DNA of 19,109 nt from Prevotella sp. GTDB taxonomy: Bacteria > Bacteroidota > Bacteroidia > Bacteroidales > Bacteroidaceae. Positions within the stretch are counted from its first letter, which is position 1. Each line of letters begins with the position of its first letter. The position numbers were made by a program, and so were the translations under genes. The notes under the pieces were generated by a model that had not been told where the DNA came from, made no database searches, and was given only the letters and a program-made list of their open reading frames with translations. The stretch spans positions 1 to 19,109 of the forward strand of contig JAEEZP010000079.1 of NCBI GenBank assembly GCA_016291915.1, in the 5' to 3' direction. Positions 1-9,025 of this stretch are shown one piece after another.

Positions 1-852
1 AAGATTGGCTCAAGTGCTTTCGAAGGATGTACGGGTGTCGCTCAGTTCCAGTTTGATGCTGTTCAGGAGATCGGGGAAAATGCCTTTAAGGGTTGTTCGG
101 CAGCCAATGCTAAATTCTACTTCTTAGGCAGTCAAGCACCTACCGTCGGCAACGGTGCATTTGACGGCATCGCCTCTAATGCCCAGATCCGTTTCAACAT
201 TACTAAAGTTACTCCTGAGCATCTTAATAATTTCTCTGCCTACAGCAGTAAACTGAGAGTGTATATTCCATTCTCCAAGACTTCAGGCTATATCAAGTTA
301 ATGAATTGTCAGGTTCCATTAAAGCTCAGCGACCCGGAGGAAAATCTGAATATCTATTATGTGAAGTCAGCAACTGAGACTGAAACTGGGCTTAATGTTG
401 AGTTAGGTGCTCTCCAGACAGGTGAATTTAACATACCCGCCAATACAGCACTTATCTATCAGTATAAAGGAACATCTGAGTCACCGGCATTGATTCGTAA
501 TTTCCTTTCTTCCGATCCTACTCCAAGCTATACCAATTTACTCATAGCTAACAAAGAAAAGGTTACACTTCCTGCATCAGATGGAAAAACCAACTACTAT
601 GTATTTACCCCTGCTAACATTACGAACAAGGAGAGCGATGCTGATCTTAGTTTTACAAAAGTCACAGAGGAAACAGCTGTGGCAGCTGGTCAGGGATATT
701 TGAAAATCGTCAATGACGGCACCGGAATTTCAAAGGTGATGATGAATACTGATGGCAAGGAAGTTATGTTGTATGATCTCAATGGCCATCGTGTCAACGA
801 CAACTACAAGGGTATTATCATCATGAATGGTAAGAAACACCTCAAGAAATAA
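1..852 (+). CDS. BspA-like leucine-rich-repeat surface protein, 3' end only
   Basis: Frame 1 is open from the first base to the TAA at 850-852, so 283 C-terminal residues of a longer protein are visible. The true start is outside the window; the GTG at 259 is internal. The first ~65 residues carry repeats of the LRR_5 (BspA/Treponema) type, with recurring 'IGSSAFEGCTG' and 'IGENAFKGC' units. A region of about 160 residues follows without an obvious repeat. The protein ends in a ~28-residue tail (MLYDLNGHRV, then a YKGIIIMNGKK segment and a final KK), which resembles the C-terminal sorting tails of Prevotella type IX-secreted proteins. LRR_5 proteins are usually surface adhesins or binding proteins; the ligand here is unknown. 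The next gene, a C10 protease, has the same kind of tail and starts 41 bp downstream without a visible terminator. Confidence 0.85.
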   Translation, partial: KIGSSAFEGCTGVAQFQFDAVQEIGENAFKGCSAANAKFYFLGSQAPTVGNGAFDGIASNAQIRFNITKVTPEHLNNFSAYSSKLRVYIPFSKTSGYIKLMNCQVPLKLSDPEENLNIYYVKSATETETGLNVELGALQTGEFNIPANTALIYQYKGTSESPALIRNFLSSDPTPSYTNLLIANKEKVTLPASDGKTNYYVFTPANITNKESDADLSFTKVTEETAVAAGQGYLKIVNDGTGISKVMMNTDGKEVMLYDLNGHRVNDNYKGIIIMNGKKHLKK

Positions 853-893
853 CTTACAACTATATCATTACGCACGGTCAAACAATTTCTATT

Positions 894-2642
894 ATGAGAT
901 TCACGCCGAAACAACTGTTCTTTCCTGTACTGCTATTCATTGCAATAGCAGTACAGGCACAGGAACGCACCGACACAGAGATGCAGTCTATTGCCAAAGA
1001 CAAACTCACAAATACTGCTTTTGCAAAAACGACAAAAAAGAATGTTTCGTATTCGACAGAACTGAGAATCGTTGCCAACGACAGTCAGTACTTTATGTAT
1101 GCAGACAATAATGGTCATGGGTATGTGATCGTGGCACGCAACAAAGCATTCTCCCCTGTGATAGGTTATGGCGAAGAACCTTTTCAAGATGAAATCTCCT
1201 GCTGTATGCGATCTTGTCTTGACATGATAAATGCCAATCTTGAGGCAAGACTTGAGAATAATGAAGTACAAGAGGCAACAGGCAAAGATGGTGCTACCTA
1301 TGAAATAGTTGAGCCTCTATTGAAGACGTTCTGGGGACAGCGCAGCCCTTATAATCTGCTCTGTCCTAAGGATGGCAACGGAAATGCTACCTATTCAGGG
1401 TGTGTTGCAACGGCTATGGCCATGGTTCTTAACTATTTCCGATATCCGTCATCAGTACAAGGAGAAGGTTTTTATACCTTGAAAACAAACGAGAAAGATA
1501 CCATCAGAGTGAATATCCAAAGTTCCTATGATTGGGATAACATGTTGAATACATATACATCCTCCTCCGGAACAGCCGATCAGCGTAATGCGGTGGCACA
1601 ACTGATGTACGACTGTGGTTGTGCCGTTGGCATGAACTATGGTTCTACCGGCAGTGGCGCTTCTGTGACTACAGCAGCAAGAAAGTTCAATGAGGTATTC
1701 GGTTATGCTGCTGTCAATCATACGAACAAGAATTATTTTTCTGACTACGAATGGAGACAACTCGTGTATGACCAACTCAAAGCCGGTTGTCCGCTCATGC
1801 ATTCGGGTACCGATACCAATACCAACAGCGGTCATGCTTTCGTGTTCGATGGCGTGGATGCCGATGGCTTGGTACATGTTAACTGGGGCTGGGGAAGCAG
1901 CAATCATGGTTATTTCGACATATTAGCCCTTACCCCCACTAATGGAAGCACAAAGCACAATTTCTCCTCTGGCTTGGGTTTTATTTATAACCTGAAGCCA
2001 AAGCCTCAGCTTGAGGAAGGAGAAGAGCAGGAATATCAGTTGGTTGTTGGTCGTGGTACCGGTTCTTACAAAAACGATTATTATACGATCAGTATCAAAG
2101 ACAACCGTGTTATCCTCAATACCTATGGTGTTTTTAACTGGACACCGTTACCCTTCAAGGGATATGTCGGCACTCGCTATGAGAGTCTTGATGGAGGGAG
2201 CAACTACAATGTTCGATTGAAGACACCCACCGGTGGTTATTACGTCCCCCTCGACGTGGCCAGTCGTGCCAGTAAGAGTTATGGTGGTTATGATGCCAAC
2301 CATGACCAAACCCCTTCATCCATCAAACCTGGAAGATATAAATTATTCTTCGCTGCCTACAATGATGATAAGAACAACCTGAAATATCGCAGTCCTATCC
2401 GTCAAAAGGGAGAAGGTCATATCTACTGGATTCTCACCGTAGCTGATGACGGCACACTCTCATTAAGTGATAAGATAATAGTTGACGGCCCTGAAGATAT
2501 CATACCGAGCAGTATAAGAATGATTACCTCAAAAGGTGATAACAAGAATAACCATGAGATGTACAATCTTAACGGACAACGCGTTGGCAGCAACTATCGA
2601 GGTATCGTCATCATTAATGGAAGAAAAATAATTAAGAAATAA
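894..2642 (+). CDS. Secreted C10-family (streptopain/interpain-like) cysteine protease
   Basis: 582 residues. Residues 1-22 form a Sec signal peptide (hydrophobic core, AVQAQ cleavage region). Residues ~25-135 look like the inhibitory propeptide of C10 proteases (YFMYADNNGHGYVIVARN, FSPVIGYG). The catalytic domain holds the cysteine in YSGCVATAMAMVLNYFRYP (C170) and the histidine in SGHAFVFDGV (H314), followed by HVNWGWG, matching streptopain (SpeB) and Prevotella interpain A. The ~240 residues after the catalytic core form an extra C-terminal part. It ends in a tail (MYNLNGQRV, GIVIINGRK, final KK) like that of the preceding LRR protein, probably a type IX secretion signal. The expected role is extracellular breakdown of host or dietary protein after propeptide removal. 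The ATG at 894 is chosen because a full signal peptide follows directly. The family call is firm; the substrate is not known. Confidence 0.93.
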   Translation: MRFTPKQLFFPVLLFIAIAVQAQERTDTEMQSIAKDKLTNTAFAKTTKKNVSYSTELRIVANDSQYFMYADNNGHGYVIVARNKAFSPVIGYGEEPFQDEISCCMRSCLDMINANLEARLENNEVQEATGKDGATYEIVEPLLKTFWGQRSPYNLLCPKDGNGNATYSGCVATAMAMVLNYFRYPSSVQGEGFYTLKTNEKDTIRVNIQSSYDWDNMLNTYTSSSGTADQRNAVAQLMYDCGCAVGMNYGSTGSGASVTTAARKFNEVFGYAAVNHTNKNYFSDYEWRQLVYDQLKAGCPLMHSGTDTNTNSGHAFVFDGVDADGLVHVNWGWGSSNHGYFDILALTPTNGSTKHNFSSGLGFIYNLKPKPQLEEGEEQEYQLVVGRGTGSYKNDYYTISIKDNRVILNTYGVFNWTPLPFKGYVGTRYESLDGGSNYNVRLKTPTGGYYVPLDVASRASKSYGGYDANHDQTPSSIKPGRYKLFFAAYNDDKNNLKYRSPIRQKGEGHIYWILTVADDGTLSLSDKIIVDGPEDIIPSSIRMITSKGDNKNNHEMYNLNGQRVGSNYRGIVIINGRKIIKK

Positions 2643-2664
2643 AATAACCTAAAAATCATCATTC

Positions 2665-3894
2665 ATGAAAACAATTAAGACACTAACACTCATTGTCATA
2701 CTGAGCATTGCCATGACAGAGGCATATGCATGTACGACTGCTATCATCAGTGGGAAATACACGGTTGATGGTCGTCCGCTGATGCTTAAACAGCGTGATA
2801 GTCAAAGAATTAAGAATGTGTATGTAAGTGGTGATTCTGCCAGATACGCATGGACTGCCGTAGTACCCATTGAAGATAAGAGTAACCGTGGTGTGATGTA
2901 TGGACAAAACGAAGTAGGACTGGCCGTGATGAATTCCACCTCTTATAACCTGCTTCAGAAGACAGACAATCCTCTGAAAAGCGGTAATATCATGTGTTGG
3001 GCATTGGAACGCTGTGCGACAGTAGATGAGTTTGAGGCGATGATCAGTGAGATGAAATATTTCTCCTACGGCAGCAACTATGGTGTCATGGATGCTCAGG
3101 GTCATGTCGCCTATTTCGAATGTGGTCATTTAGGTTATAAGAAATATGATGCCGATGACCCCACAGTGGCACCCCATGGCTATATCGTACGTTCTAATTT
3201 CAGCATGAGTGGTGACATGAAAGACGGTAAGGGATTCTCCCGTTACAATAAAGCAGTGGAGATATTAGAAGAAGCATACAACAAAAAAAATATCAGTTGG
3301 CGCACATTACTTAAGATGTCACGATGCCTGGAGCATGGTATGACACGTATCAACCTCTATGATCAGATGCCTGCTGATGAACATGCTGAAGACATTGCCT
3401 ATTTTTGTGATTTCATTCCAAGATACACCACGGCATCCACCTATATGGTACAAGGTGTGCGCAAAGGGGAGTCTCCCCTACTCACCACCGGATGGACCTG
3501 CATCTCCAGTCCTTTGGCTACCGTTACCATCCCCGTATGGACCATACCCATGGCTGAACTGCCTAAGTGTATCAAGCGTGATGACGACGGCCATTGCCTG
3601 TTAGTGGACTGGGCGACTATGATGAAGAGTTATATCTGGCCATTGGAGTATTCTGATGGACAAAACTATATACGGTTGGGACGACTTATCAACCGTTCAG
3701 GCACAGGATTGTTGCAGCAGATACAACCCATTGAAGACGAAATCTTGAAACGGGGTGAAAAGTTGCAGCAGCAATTCTACAAGAAAAATGATATTGACAA
3801 GGAAAAACTGAAAAAATACTATGACTGGGTGGATGACTATGTCAAGAGAGAATATGAGAAGATAGGTCATTACCATGGTCTAACCTTAAAATAA
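2665..3894 (+). CDS. Secreted Ntn-hydrolase, C45-type linear amide C-N hydrolase
   Basis: 409 residues. The signal peptide covers residues 1-22, and its predicted cleavage (EAYA|C) exposes C23 as the new N terminus. The sequence after it, CTTAIISGKYTVDGRP and then LKQRD, is typical of N-terminal-nucleophile amidases of the C45 (acyltransferase/linear amide hydrolase) type. The related C69 dipeptidases have a similar CTT start and are the main alternative. The residue at -2 is Tyr, so this is a poor lipobox, and the cysteine is better read as the nucleophile than as a lipidation site. The enzyme should act in the periplasm or outside the cell on an amide bond, in a peptide, acyl-amino acid or conjugate. 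It lies 22 bp after the C10 protease and 5 bp before a regulator, which suggests co-transcription. Its substrate cannot be read from the sequence. Confidence 0.8.
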   Translation: MKTIKTLTLIVILSIAMTEAYACTTAIISGKYTVDGRPLMLKQRDSQRIKNVYVSGDSARYAWTAVVPIEDKSNRGVMYGQNEVGLAVMNSTSYNLLQKTDNPLKSGNIMCWALERCATVDEFEAMISEMKYFSYGSNYGVMDAQGHVAYFECGHLGYKKYDADDPTVAPHGYIVRSNFSMSGDMKDGKGFSRYNKAVEILEEAYNKKNISWRTLLKMSRCLEHGMTRINLYDQMPADEHAEDIAYFCDFIPRYTTASTYMVQGVRKGESPLLTTGWTCISSPLATVTIPVWTIPMAELPKCIKRDDDGHCLLVDWATMMKSYIWPLEYSDGQNYIRLGRLINRSGTGLLQQIQPIEDEILKRGEKLQQQFYKKNDIDKEKLKKYYDWVDDYVKREYEKIGHYHGLTLK

Positions 3895-3899
3895 CAAGC

Positions 3900-5630
3900 G
3901 TGAGAAGACCTTATATATACATACCACTATTTGTCATTCTGTTTTTGTTGACATCGTGCAGGAAACAGGATCAGGTTCACTATATCCCCTCTGTAACAGA
4001 CAGTATTTTCAACATCTCCCATATTCAGAAAATATATAAGGATTCACCCACTGAAGCCTTTCACCTCGTTGACAGTGCCGAGCAAGGTGGAAAGATGCCG
4101 TCATGGCAAGCTGACAGCCTTAGGGCAAGGATGTGCCTTGACAATTATTACGATTTAAACAGAGGTATCGGATTTGCCTTACGGACACTTACCTACGACT
4201 CGGTGGTGAACCATCCTAACAGACATCTTGGCATGCTTGCGATGATATCACAGTTGGAGGTAAGCTTGGGAAGATATTCGGAATGTATCCGATTCTGTGA
4301 TGAAGGTTACGCATTGGCTGAGCAGTTGAAGGATGACCGTCACAACGGACAACTCATGGTTAATGCCGGTTACAGTATGTACTTCATGAAAGAGAAGGAG
4401 AAAGGACTGGATTATCTGTACCGGGCACAGAAACTGCTCAGCAGCAAGGGGGATTATGAATCATTAAAGATGTTATCCTACTGCTACGGACAATTGATGA
4501 ATTGCCTTTGGGTAGATAACACAGATGAAGCCATTGCTTTCGGCAAAAAACGGGAAGCACTGCTCGACAGCATGGAGAACAACATTGGCGATGTCACTGC
4601 TGACTATCTTGACAGACAGAGGGGATTAACATTTGCGAAGATGGCAGATTTCTATGCAAGGAAGAAAAACTTCAAGGAAGCACGCTTGTATGAACAGAAA
4701 TTCCTCAAGACAAACATCTCGAATACTGCAAGAGGAAATAATCTCATCTTCGACTATTACTGTACATTGGGAGATTTCGACCTAGTACAGCAGACCTACC
4801 AACGTTCACTACCCTATTGGGAGCATAAAGATACCTTCTGTACCCGCTATGCCAGTGTATTGGGAATGCTTACCAAGGTATATGCACAACAAGGCATGCT
4901 GCAAAAGGCATTCGAATACCGTACCCGTCAGTTAGGTATCAAAGACAGTCTGCTCATCCGTGAGAACGAGAATGAGGCAATGCGTCTGTCGGCTATCTAT
5001 CAGATTCATGATAAGGAAATCAGCCTGGAGAAAAAACGTGCAGATGCCAGACACTATCTCTTCCTGGCCGGGGCTTCTATTCTGTTGCTGTTGTTGGCAA
5101 TTGCCTTTGCCATCTATTTCTATCATCAACGGACACGGATATTAAGAAAGAACCGACTTCTCATCAGTCAGCTGGAAACCATCAGTGATTATCAACGGGA
5201 GAAGTTAGCTAAAAAGGAGGAGGAGGTGCCGGAAGCCAAGACTGACACCGACAACCAAGGATCATCCACACAAGTAGGAAAACGACAGGAAATGATGGTT
5301 CAGAAATTCCGCAAGATCGTGGATGAGGAAAAAGCCTATCTGCAACTGGATTTCAGTCGTGAGAAACTGCAAAGGATGATGGGTATCAGTAAAAACAGCC
5401 TGACACCCGTGCTCCATGAAGTACTTGGCGATGTGGCTAACCTGTCTGACTATATCAACAGTAAGCGTATCACCCATGCCTGCATGCTCATTCGTAAGCA
5501 ACCGCAGATGACTGTCGATAACATCGCTACAGCCAGCGGATTTACCACCACACGAAATTTCCGCCGTTGTTTTAAGTCACAGACAGGTATGACTCCGGCA
5601 GAATACCGTGATTCCATTCTTTCAGAGTGA
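3900..5630 (+). CDS. Membrane-spanning TPR sensor with C-terminal AraC-type DNA-binding domain
   Basis: 576 residues, read from a GTG start 5 bp after the preceding stop. No in-frame ATG or GTG lies just upstream, and a signal-like segment follows at once. Residues 1-20 are hydrophobic and end in LTSC, a possible lipobox. Residues ~35-380 are helical and TPR-like (repeated A/Y/L heptad-style pairs such as 'AKMADFYARKKNFKEARLYE'). A transmembrane helix spans ~386-409, followed by a basic and coiled linker. Residues ~465-573 form an AraC-type double helix-turn-helix (MTVDNIATASGFTTTRNFRR, ending TGMTPAEYR). The likely topology is a periplasmic sensor domain with a cytoplasmic DNA-binding domain. 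This architecture is common in Bacteroidota beside SusCD operons, and the protein probably controls the SusC operon starting 44 bp downstream. The signal it senses is unknown. Confidence 0.85.
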   Translation: MRRPYIYIPLFVILFLLTSCRKQDQVHYIPSVTDSIFNISHIQKIYKDSPTEAFHLVDSAEQGGKMPSWQADSLRARMCLDNYYDLNRGIGFALRTLTYDSVVNHPNRHLGMLAMISQLEVSLGRYSECIRFCDEGYALAEQLKDDRHNGQLMVNAGYSMYFMKEKEKGLDYLYRAQKLLSSKGDYESLKMLSYCYGQLMNCLWVDNTDEAIAFGKKREALLDSMENNIGDVTADYLDRQRGLTFAKMADFYARKKNFKEARLYEQKFLKTNISNTARGNNLIFDYYCTLGDFDLVQQTYQRSLPYWEHKDTFCTRYASVLGMLTKVYAQQGMLQKAFEYRTRQLGIKDSLLIRENENEAMRLSAIYQIHDKEISLEKKRADARHYLFLAGASILLLLLAIAFAIYFYHQRTRILRKNRLLISQLETISDYQREKLAKKEEEVPEAKTDTDNQGSSTQVGKRQEMMVQKFRKIVDEEKAYLQLDFSREKLQRMMGISKNSLTPVLHEVLGDVANLSDYINSKRITHACMLIRKQPQMTVDNIATASGFTTTRNFRRCFKSQTGMTPAEYRDSILSE

Positions 5631-5674
5631 TAATCTGATATGAACTATATAAAACTATTCAAATAATATTAACC

Positions 5675-8600
5675 ATGAAGAAAAAACTATTATCTCTACT
5701 GGCATTGCTGACACTGTCATCAGTATTGGCAATAGCACAGACAAAGATTTCCGGTGTAGTGATTTCTCAGGAAGACGGAGAACCCATTATCGGAGCATCG
5801 GTGAAGCTTGCTGGAAGCAAGACTGGTGCTATCACCGACATAGATGGAAAATTCTCCCTCACGTCTACTTCGGCAAACCCTGTCATTACAGTGAGTTACA
5901 TCGGAATGTTACCTAAAACATTGAAAGGTACCCAAAACATGCGTATCGAACTGGAGCCCGATGCCACAACCCTCGAAGAGGTTGTCGTAACAGGTATGCA
6001 GAAGGTGGATAAACGTCTGTTCACCGGTGCTACGACAAAACTTAGCGGTGCTGATAGTAAGATCGACGGACTGGCAGATGCCAGCCGCTCTCTGGAAGGA
6101 CGTGCGGCAGGTGTCAGTGTTCAGAATGTCACAGGTACCTTTGGTACGGCACCGAAGATACGTGTCCGTGGTGCTACGAGTATCTACGGCAGTTCTAAAC
6201 CGCTGTGGGTGGTCGATGGCGTCATCATGGAGGATGTAGTCGACGTAGATGCCGACGATCTGAGTTCCGGTGATGCAAACACCCTGATCTCCTCTGCGAT
6301 AGCCGGTATCAATGCCGATGACATTGAGAGTTTCCAGATTCTGAAGGACGGTTCTGCTACCTCTATCTATGGAGCACGTGCCATGGCAGGTGTGATCGTT
6401 GTCACAACGAAAAAAGGTAAGGTAGGACAGACAAAGATCAACTATACCGGTGAGTATACCATGCGTCTGAAACCTTCCTACAGTCAGTTTAATATCATGA
6501 ACTCCCAGGAGCAGATGGAGGTGTATCAGGAGCTGGAACTGAAAGGTTTGATGACTTATGCTGGTCGTGCCAATGCCTCCAACAGTGGTGTGTATGGTAA
6601 GATGTTCCAGTTGATGTCACAATATGACGAGACCTCCGGACAGTTCGGCTTACCCAACACCCCTGAGGCTAAAGCAGAATACCTGAGAGCTGCCGAGTAT
6701 CGTAACACAGACTGGTTTGACCTGTTGTTCAAAGAGTCTATCCAGCACAACCACAGTATCAGCATCCAGAGTGGTACTGATAAGGCACAGCATTATATGT
6801 CGTTCTCTGTGATGGACGATCCGGGATGGACCTTGTCAAGTAAGGTACAGCGTTACACCATGAATATGAACACGAACTACAACCTGAACAAGAGTATAAC
6901 GCTCAACCTCATCGGTAATGCTTCCTATCGTAAGCAGAAAGCCCCGGGAACTATCGACAGTGAGGCAGATGTAGTCAACGGTAGTGTTGATCGTGGTTTC
7001 GATATCAACCCCTACAGTTTTGCACTGAACACTTCGCGCACGCTTGATCCCAACGAGTATTATCAGCGTAACTATACCTCTTTTAATATCTTCCATGAGT
7101 TGGAGCAGAACTATATCGATATCAATGTGACGGATTTCCGCTTACAGGGAAAACTCAGTTATAAGCCCATTAAGAAAGTGGAAATATCCGGATTGATCGC
7201 TGCTAAATATTCAGCTACGACACAAGAGCATAATATCAAGGATAACTCCAATCAGGCAATGGCTTATCGTGCTATGGGCACCACCACCATCATGGACAAC
7301 AACCGTTATCTGTACACCAACCCTGACGATCTCAGTGCTCTGCCAATCACTGTGCTCCCCGAAGGTGGTATCATCGACCGTACTGACAACCGTATGTTCG
7401 GATGGGACTTCCGTGGTTCTGTGAACTACAACGATGTCTTTGCCAATAACCATATCGTGAACTTCTACGGTGGATTGGAAACCAACTGTGTTGACCGCCA
7501 CTCTACCTGGTTCCGCGGCTGGGGTCTCCAATACTCCAAAGGTGAGGTTCCCTACTATGTATATGAGGTATTCAAGAAAAGCGTGGAAGAGAATGCGGAG
7601 TATTACTCACTCACCAACAAACATGAACGTAGTGCAGCTTTCTTTGCCAATGCTTCTTACTCATTTAAAGGTATCTATACCATCAACGGAACTTACCGCT
7701 ACGAGGGTACGAATAAATTAGGAAAGAGCAGACAGGCCCGTTGGCTGCCGACATGGAATATCTCAGGAGCTTACAATATTCATGAGGAGAGCTTCTTCAA
7801 ACGTCTGAAGCCCACCTTCTCTCATCTGTCTTTGCGCGCCAGTTATTCACTGACCGCAGAAAGAGGACCATCGTTCGTCACCAACTCCAGAGATGTGATC
7901 TATTCCGGACAGCCATGGCGCCCCTTCGTCTCTGTCAAGGAAAACCGTATGTATGTGAGTCGTGTCGCCAACTACGACCTTACCTATGAGAAAAAACATG
8001 AGTTGAATATCGGTGCTGACTTAGGATTCTTCGATAACCGTATCAATATCACGGCAGAGTGGTATAAGCGTAACAACTACGACCTGATCGGCTATATGAA
8101 CACGGAAGGTATGGCCGGTGAAGACACCAAACCCGGTAACGTGGCAGCAATGAAGTCTAACGGATTCGAGTTAAGCATCTCCACGACAAACATCAAGAAT
8201 AAACACTTTACCTGGACCACAAACTTTATCTACTCACATACGAAGAATGAAGTAACCAAGCTGATGTCAACCAGCCGTATCTGGGATCTTATCCGTGGTT
8301 CCGGTTTTGCACGTGAAGGCTATCCCGTACGAAGCATCTTCAGTGTACAGTATGTAGGTCTTAATTCCGACGGTACTCCACTGGTGATCAATCAGTTAGG
8401 AAATACCAGTGATACAGGTACGTATTTCCAGAGCTCCACCGATGAGGGTATCGCCACTTTGAAATATGCCGGTCCTGCCGATCCTACAGACATGGGATCC
8501 CTCGGTAATATCTTCAAGAGTCATGGATTCACCCTGAACCTCTTCGTCACCTACTCCTTCGGTAATGTAGTACGTCTCGACCGTGCCTTCTCAAGTAGTT

Positions 8601-8998
8601 ACAGCGACTTGACGGCAACACCTAAAGAATTCCGTAACCGTTGGATGGTGCCCGGCGATGAACTGAAGACGAATATCCCAAGTATCTCCAACCGTATATT
8701 GAATCATTACAATTCTAATATGGCCAGGGCATACAACTCATATAACTACTCTACCGAACGTATTGCCAAAGGTGACTTTATCCGATTGAAAGAAGTTTCC
8801 CTGGGTTACGACTTCCCCAAGAAGCTTATCCAGTCTGTGAAGCTCAGCACACTTAGTCTGAAGCTCCAGGCTACGAACCTCTTCCTTATCTATGCCGACA
8901 AGAAGTTGAACGGTCAGGATCCTGAATTCGTCAATTCCGGTGGTGTGGCAGTACCAATGTCAAAGCAGTTCACCATGACGTTGAGAATCGGTATGTAA
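5675..8998 (+). CDS. SusC/RagA-family TonB-dependent outer-membrane transporter
   Basis: 1107 residues, the usual SusC size. The signal peptide covers 1-21 (ending AIAQ). A carboxypeptidase-D-regulatory-like domain covers ~24-95 (ISGVVISQEDGEPIIGASVK, DIDGKFSLTS). The TonB-box-like EEVVVTGM is at 101-108 and leads into the plug, which contains DIESFQILKDGSATSIYGAR and GVIVVTTKKGK. The remaining ~850 residues form the barrel and end in an aromatic/aliphatic strand (FTMTLRIGM). It should form the outer-membrane channel closed by the SusD lid encoded next, powered by TonB-ExbBD from elsewhere. There is no N-terminal STN signalling domain, so control through an anti-sigma/ECF pair is unlikely. 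This fits regulation by the AraC-type protein upstream. The substrate is not predictable from the barrel, but the neighbours favour a peptide or modified protein over a glycan. Confidence 0.96.
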   Translation: MKKKLLSLLALLTLSSVLAIAQTKISGVVISQEDGEPIIGASVKLAGSKTGAITDIDGKFSLTSTSANPVITVSYIGMLPKTLKGTQNMRIELEPDATTLEEVVVTGMQKVDKRLFTGATTKLSGADSKIDGLADASRSLEGRAAGVSVQNVTGTFGTAPKIRVRGATSIYGSSKPLWVVDGVIMEDVVDVDADDLSSGDANTLISSAIAGINADDIESFQILKDGSATSIYGARAMAGVIVVTTKKGKVGQTKINYTGEYTMRLKPSYSQFNIMNSQEQMEVYQELELKGLMTYAGRANASNSGVYGKMFQLMSQYDETSGQFGLPNTPEAKAEYLRAAEYRNTDWFDLLFKESIQHNHSISIQSGTDKAQHYMSFSVMDDPGWTLSSKVQRYTMNMNTNYNLNKSITLNLIGNASYRKQKAPGTIDSEADVVNGSVDRGFDINPYSFALNTSRTLDPNEYYQRNYTSFNIFHELEQNYIDINVTDFRLQGKLSYKPIKKVEISGLIAAKYSATTQEHNIKDNSNQAMAYRAMGTTTIMDNNRYLYTNPDDLSALPITVLPEGGIIDRTDNRMFGWDFRGSVNYNDVFANNHIVNFYGGLETNCVDRHSTWFRGWGLQYSKGEVPYYVYEVFKKSVEENAEYYSLTNKHERSAAFFANASYSFKGIYTINGTYRYEGTNKLGKSRQARWLPTWNISGAYNIHEESFFKRLKPTFSHLSLRASYSLTAERGPSFVTNSRDVIYSGQPWRPFVSVKENRMYVSRVANYDLTYEKKHELNIGADLGFFDNRINITAEWYKRNNYDLIGYMNTEGMAGEDTKPGNVAAMKSNGFELSISTTNIKNKHFTWTTNFIYSHTKNEVTKLMSTSRIWDLIRGSGFAREGYPVRSIFSVQYVGLNSDGTPLVINQLGNTSDTGTYFQSSTDEGIATLKYAGPADPTDMGSLGNIFKSHGFTLNLFVTYSFGNVVRLDRAFSSSYSDLTATPKEFRNRWMVPGDELKTNIPSISNRILNHYNSNMARAYNSYNYSTERIAKGDFIRLKEVSLGYDFPKKLIQSVKLSTLSLKLQATNLFLIYADKKLNGQDPEFVNSGGVAVPMSKQFTMTLRIGM

Positions 8999-9025
8999 TG
9001 GAAAAAGTATCAAACATTCTAAAAG

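Noticed and set aside
259..852. Separate 197-residue gene starting at the GTG at 259
   Set aside because: The frame is open to the window start and the upstream residues are clear LRR_5 repeats, so 259 is inside a longer gene.
2731..2733. Reading C23 of the C45-type protein as a lipoprotein cysteine
   Set aside because: The lipobox is poor (Tyr at -2), and the CTT start after cleavage is exactly what the Ntn-hydrolase mechanism needs.
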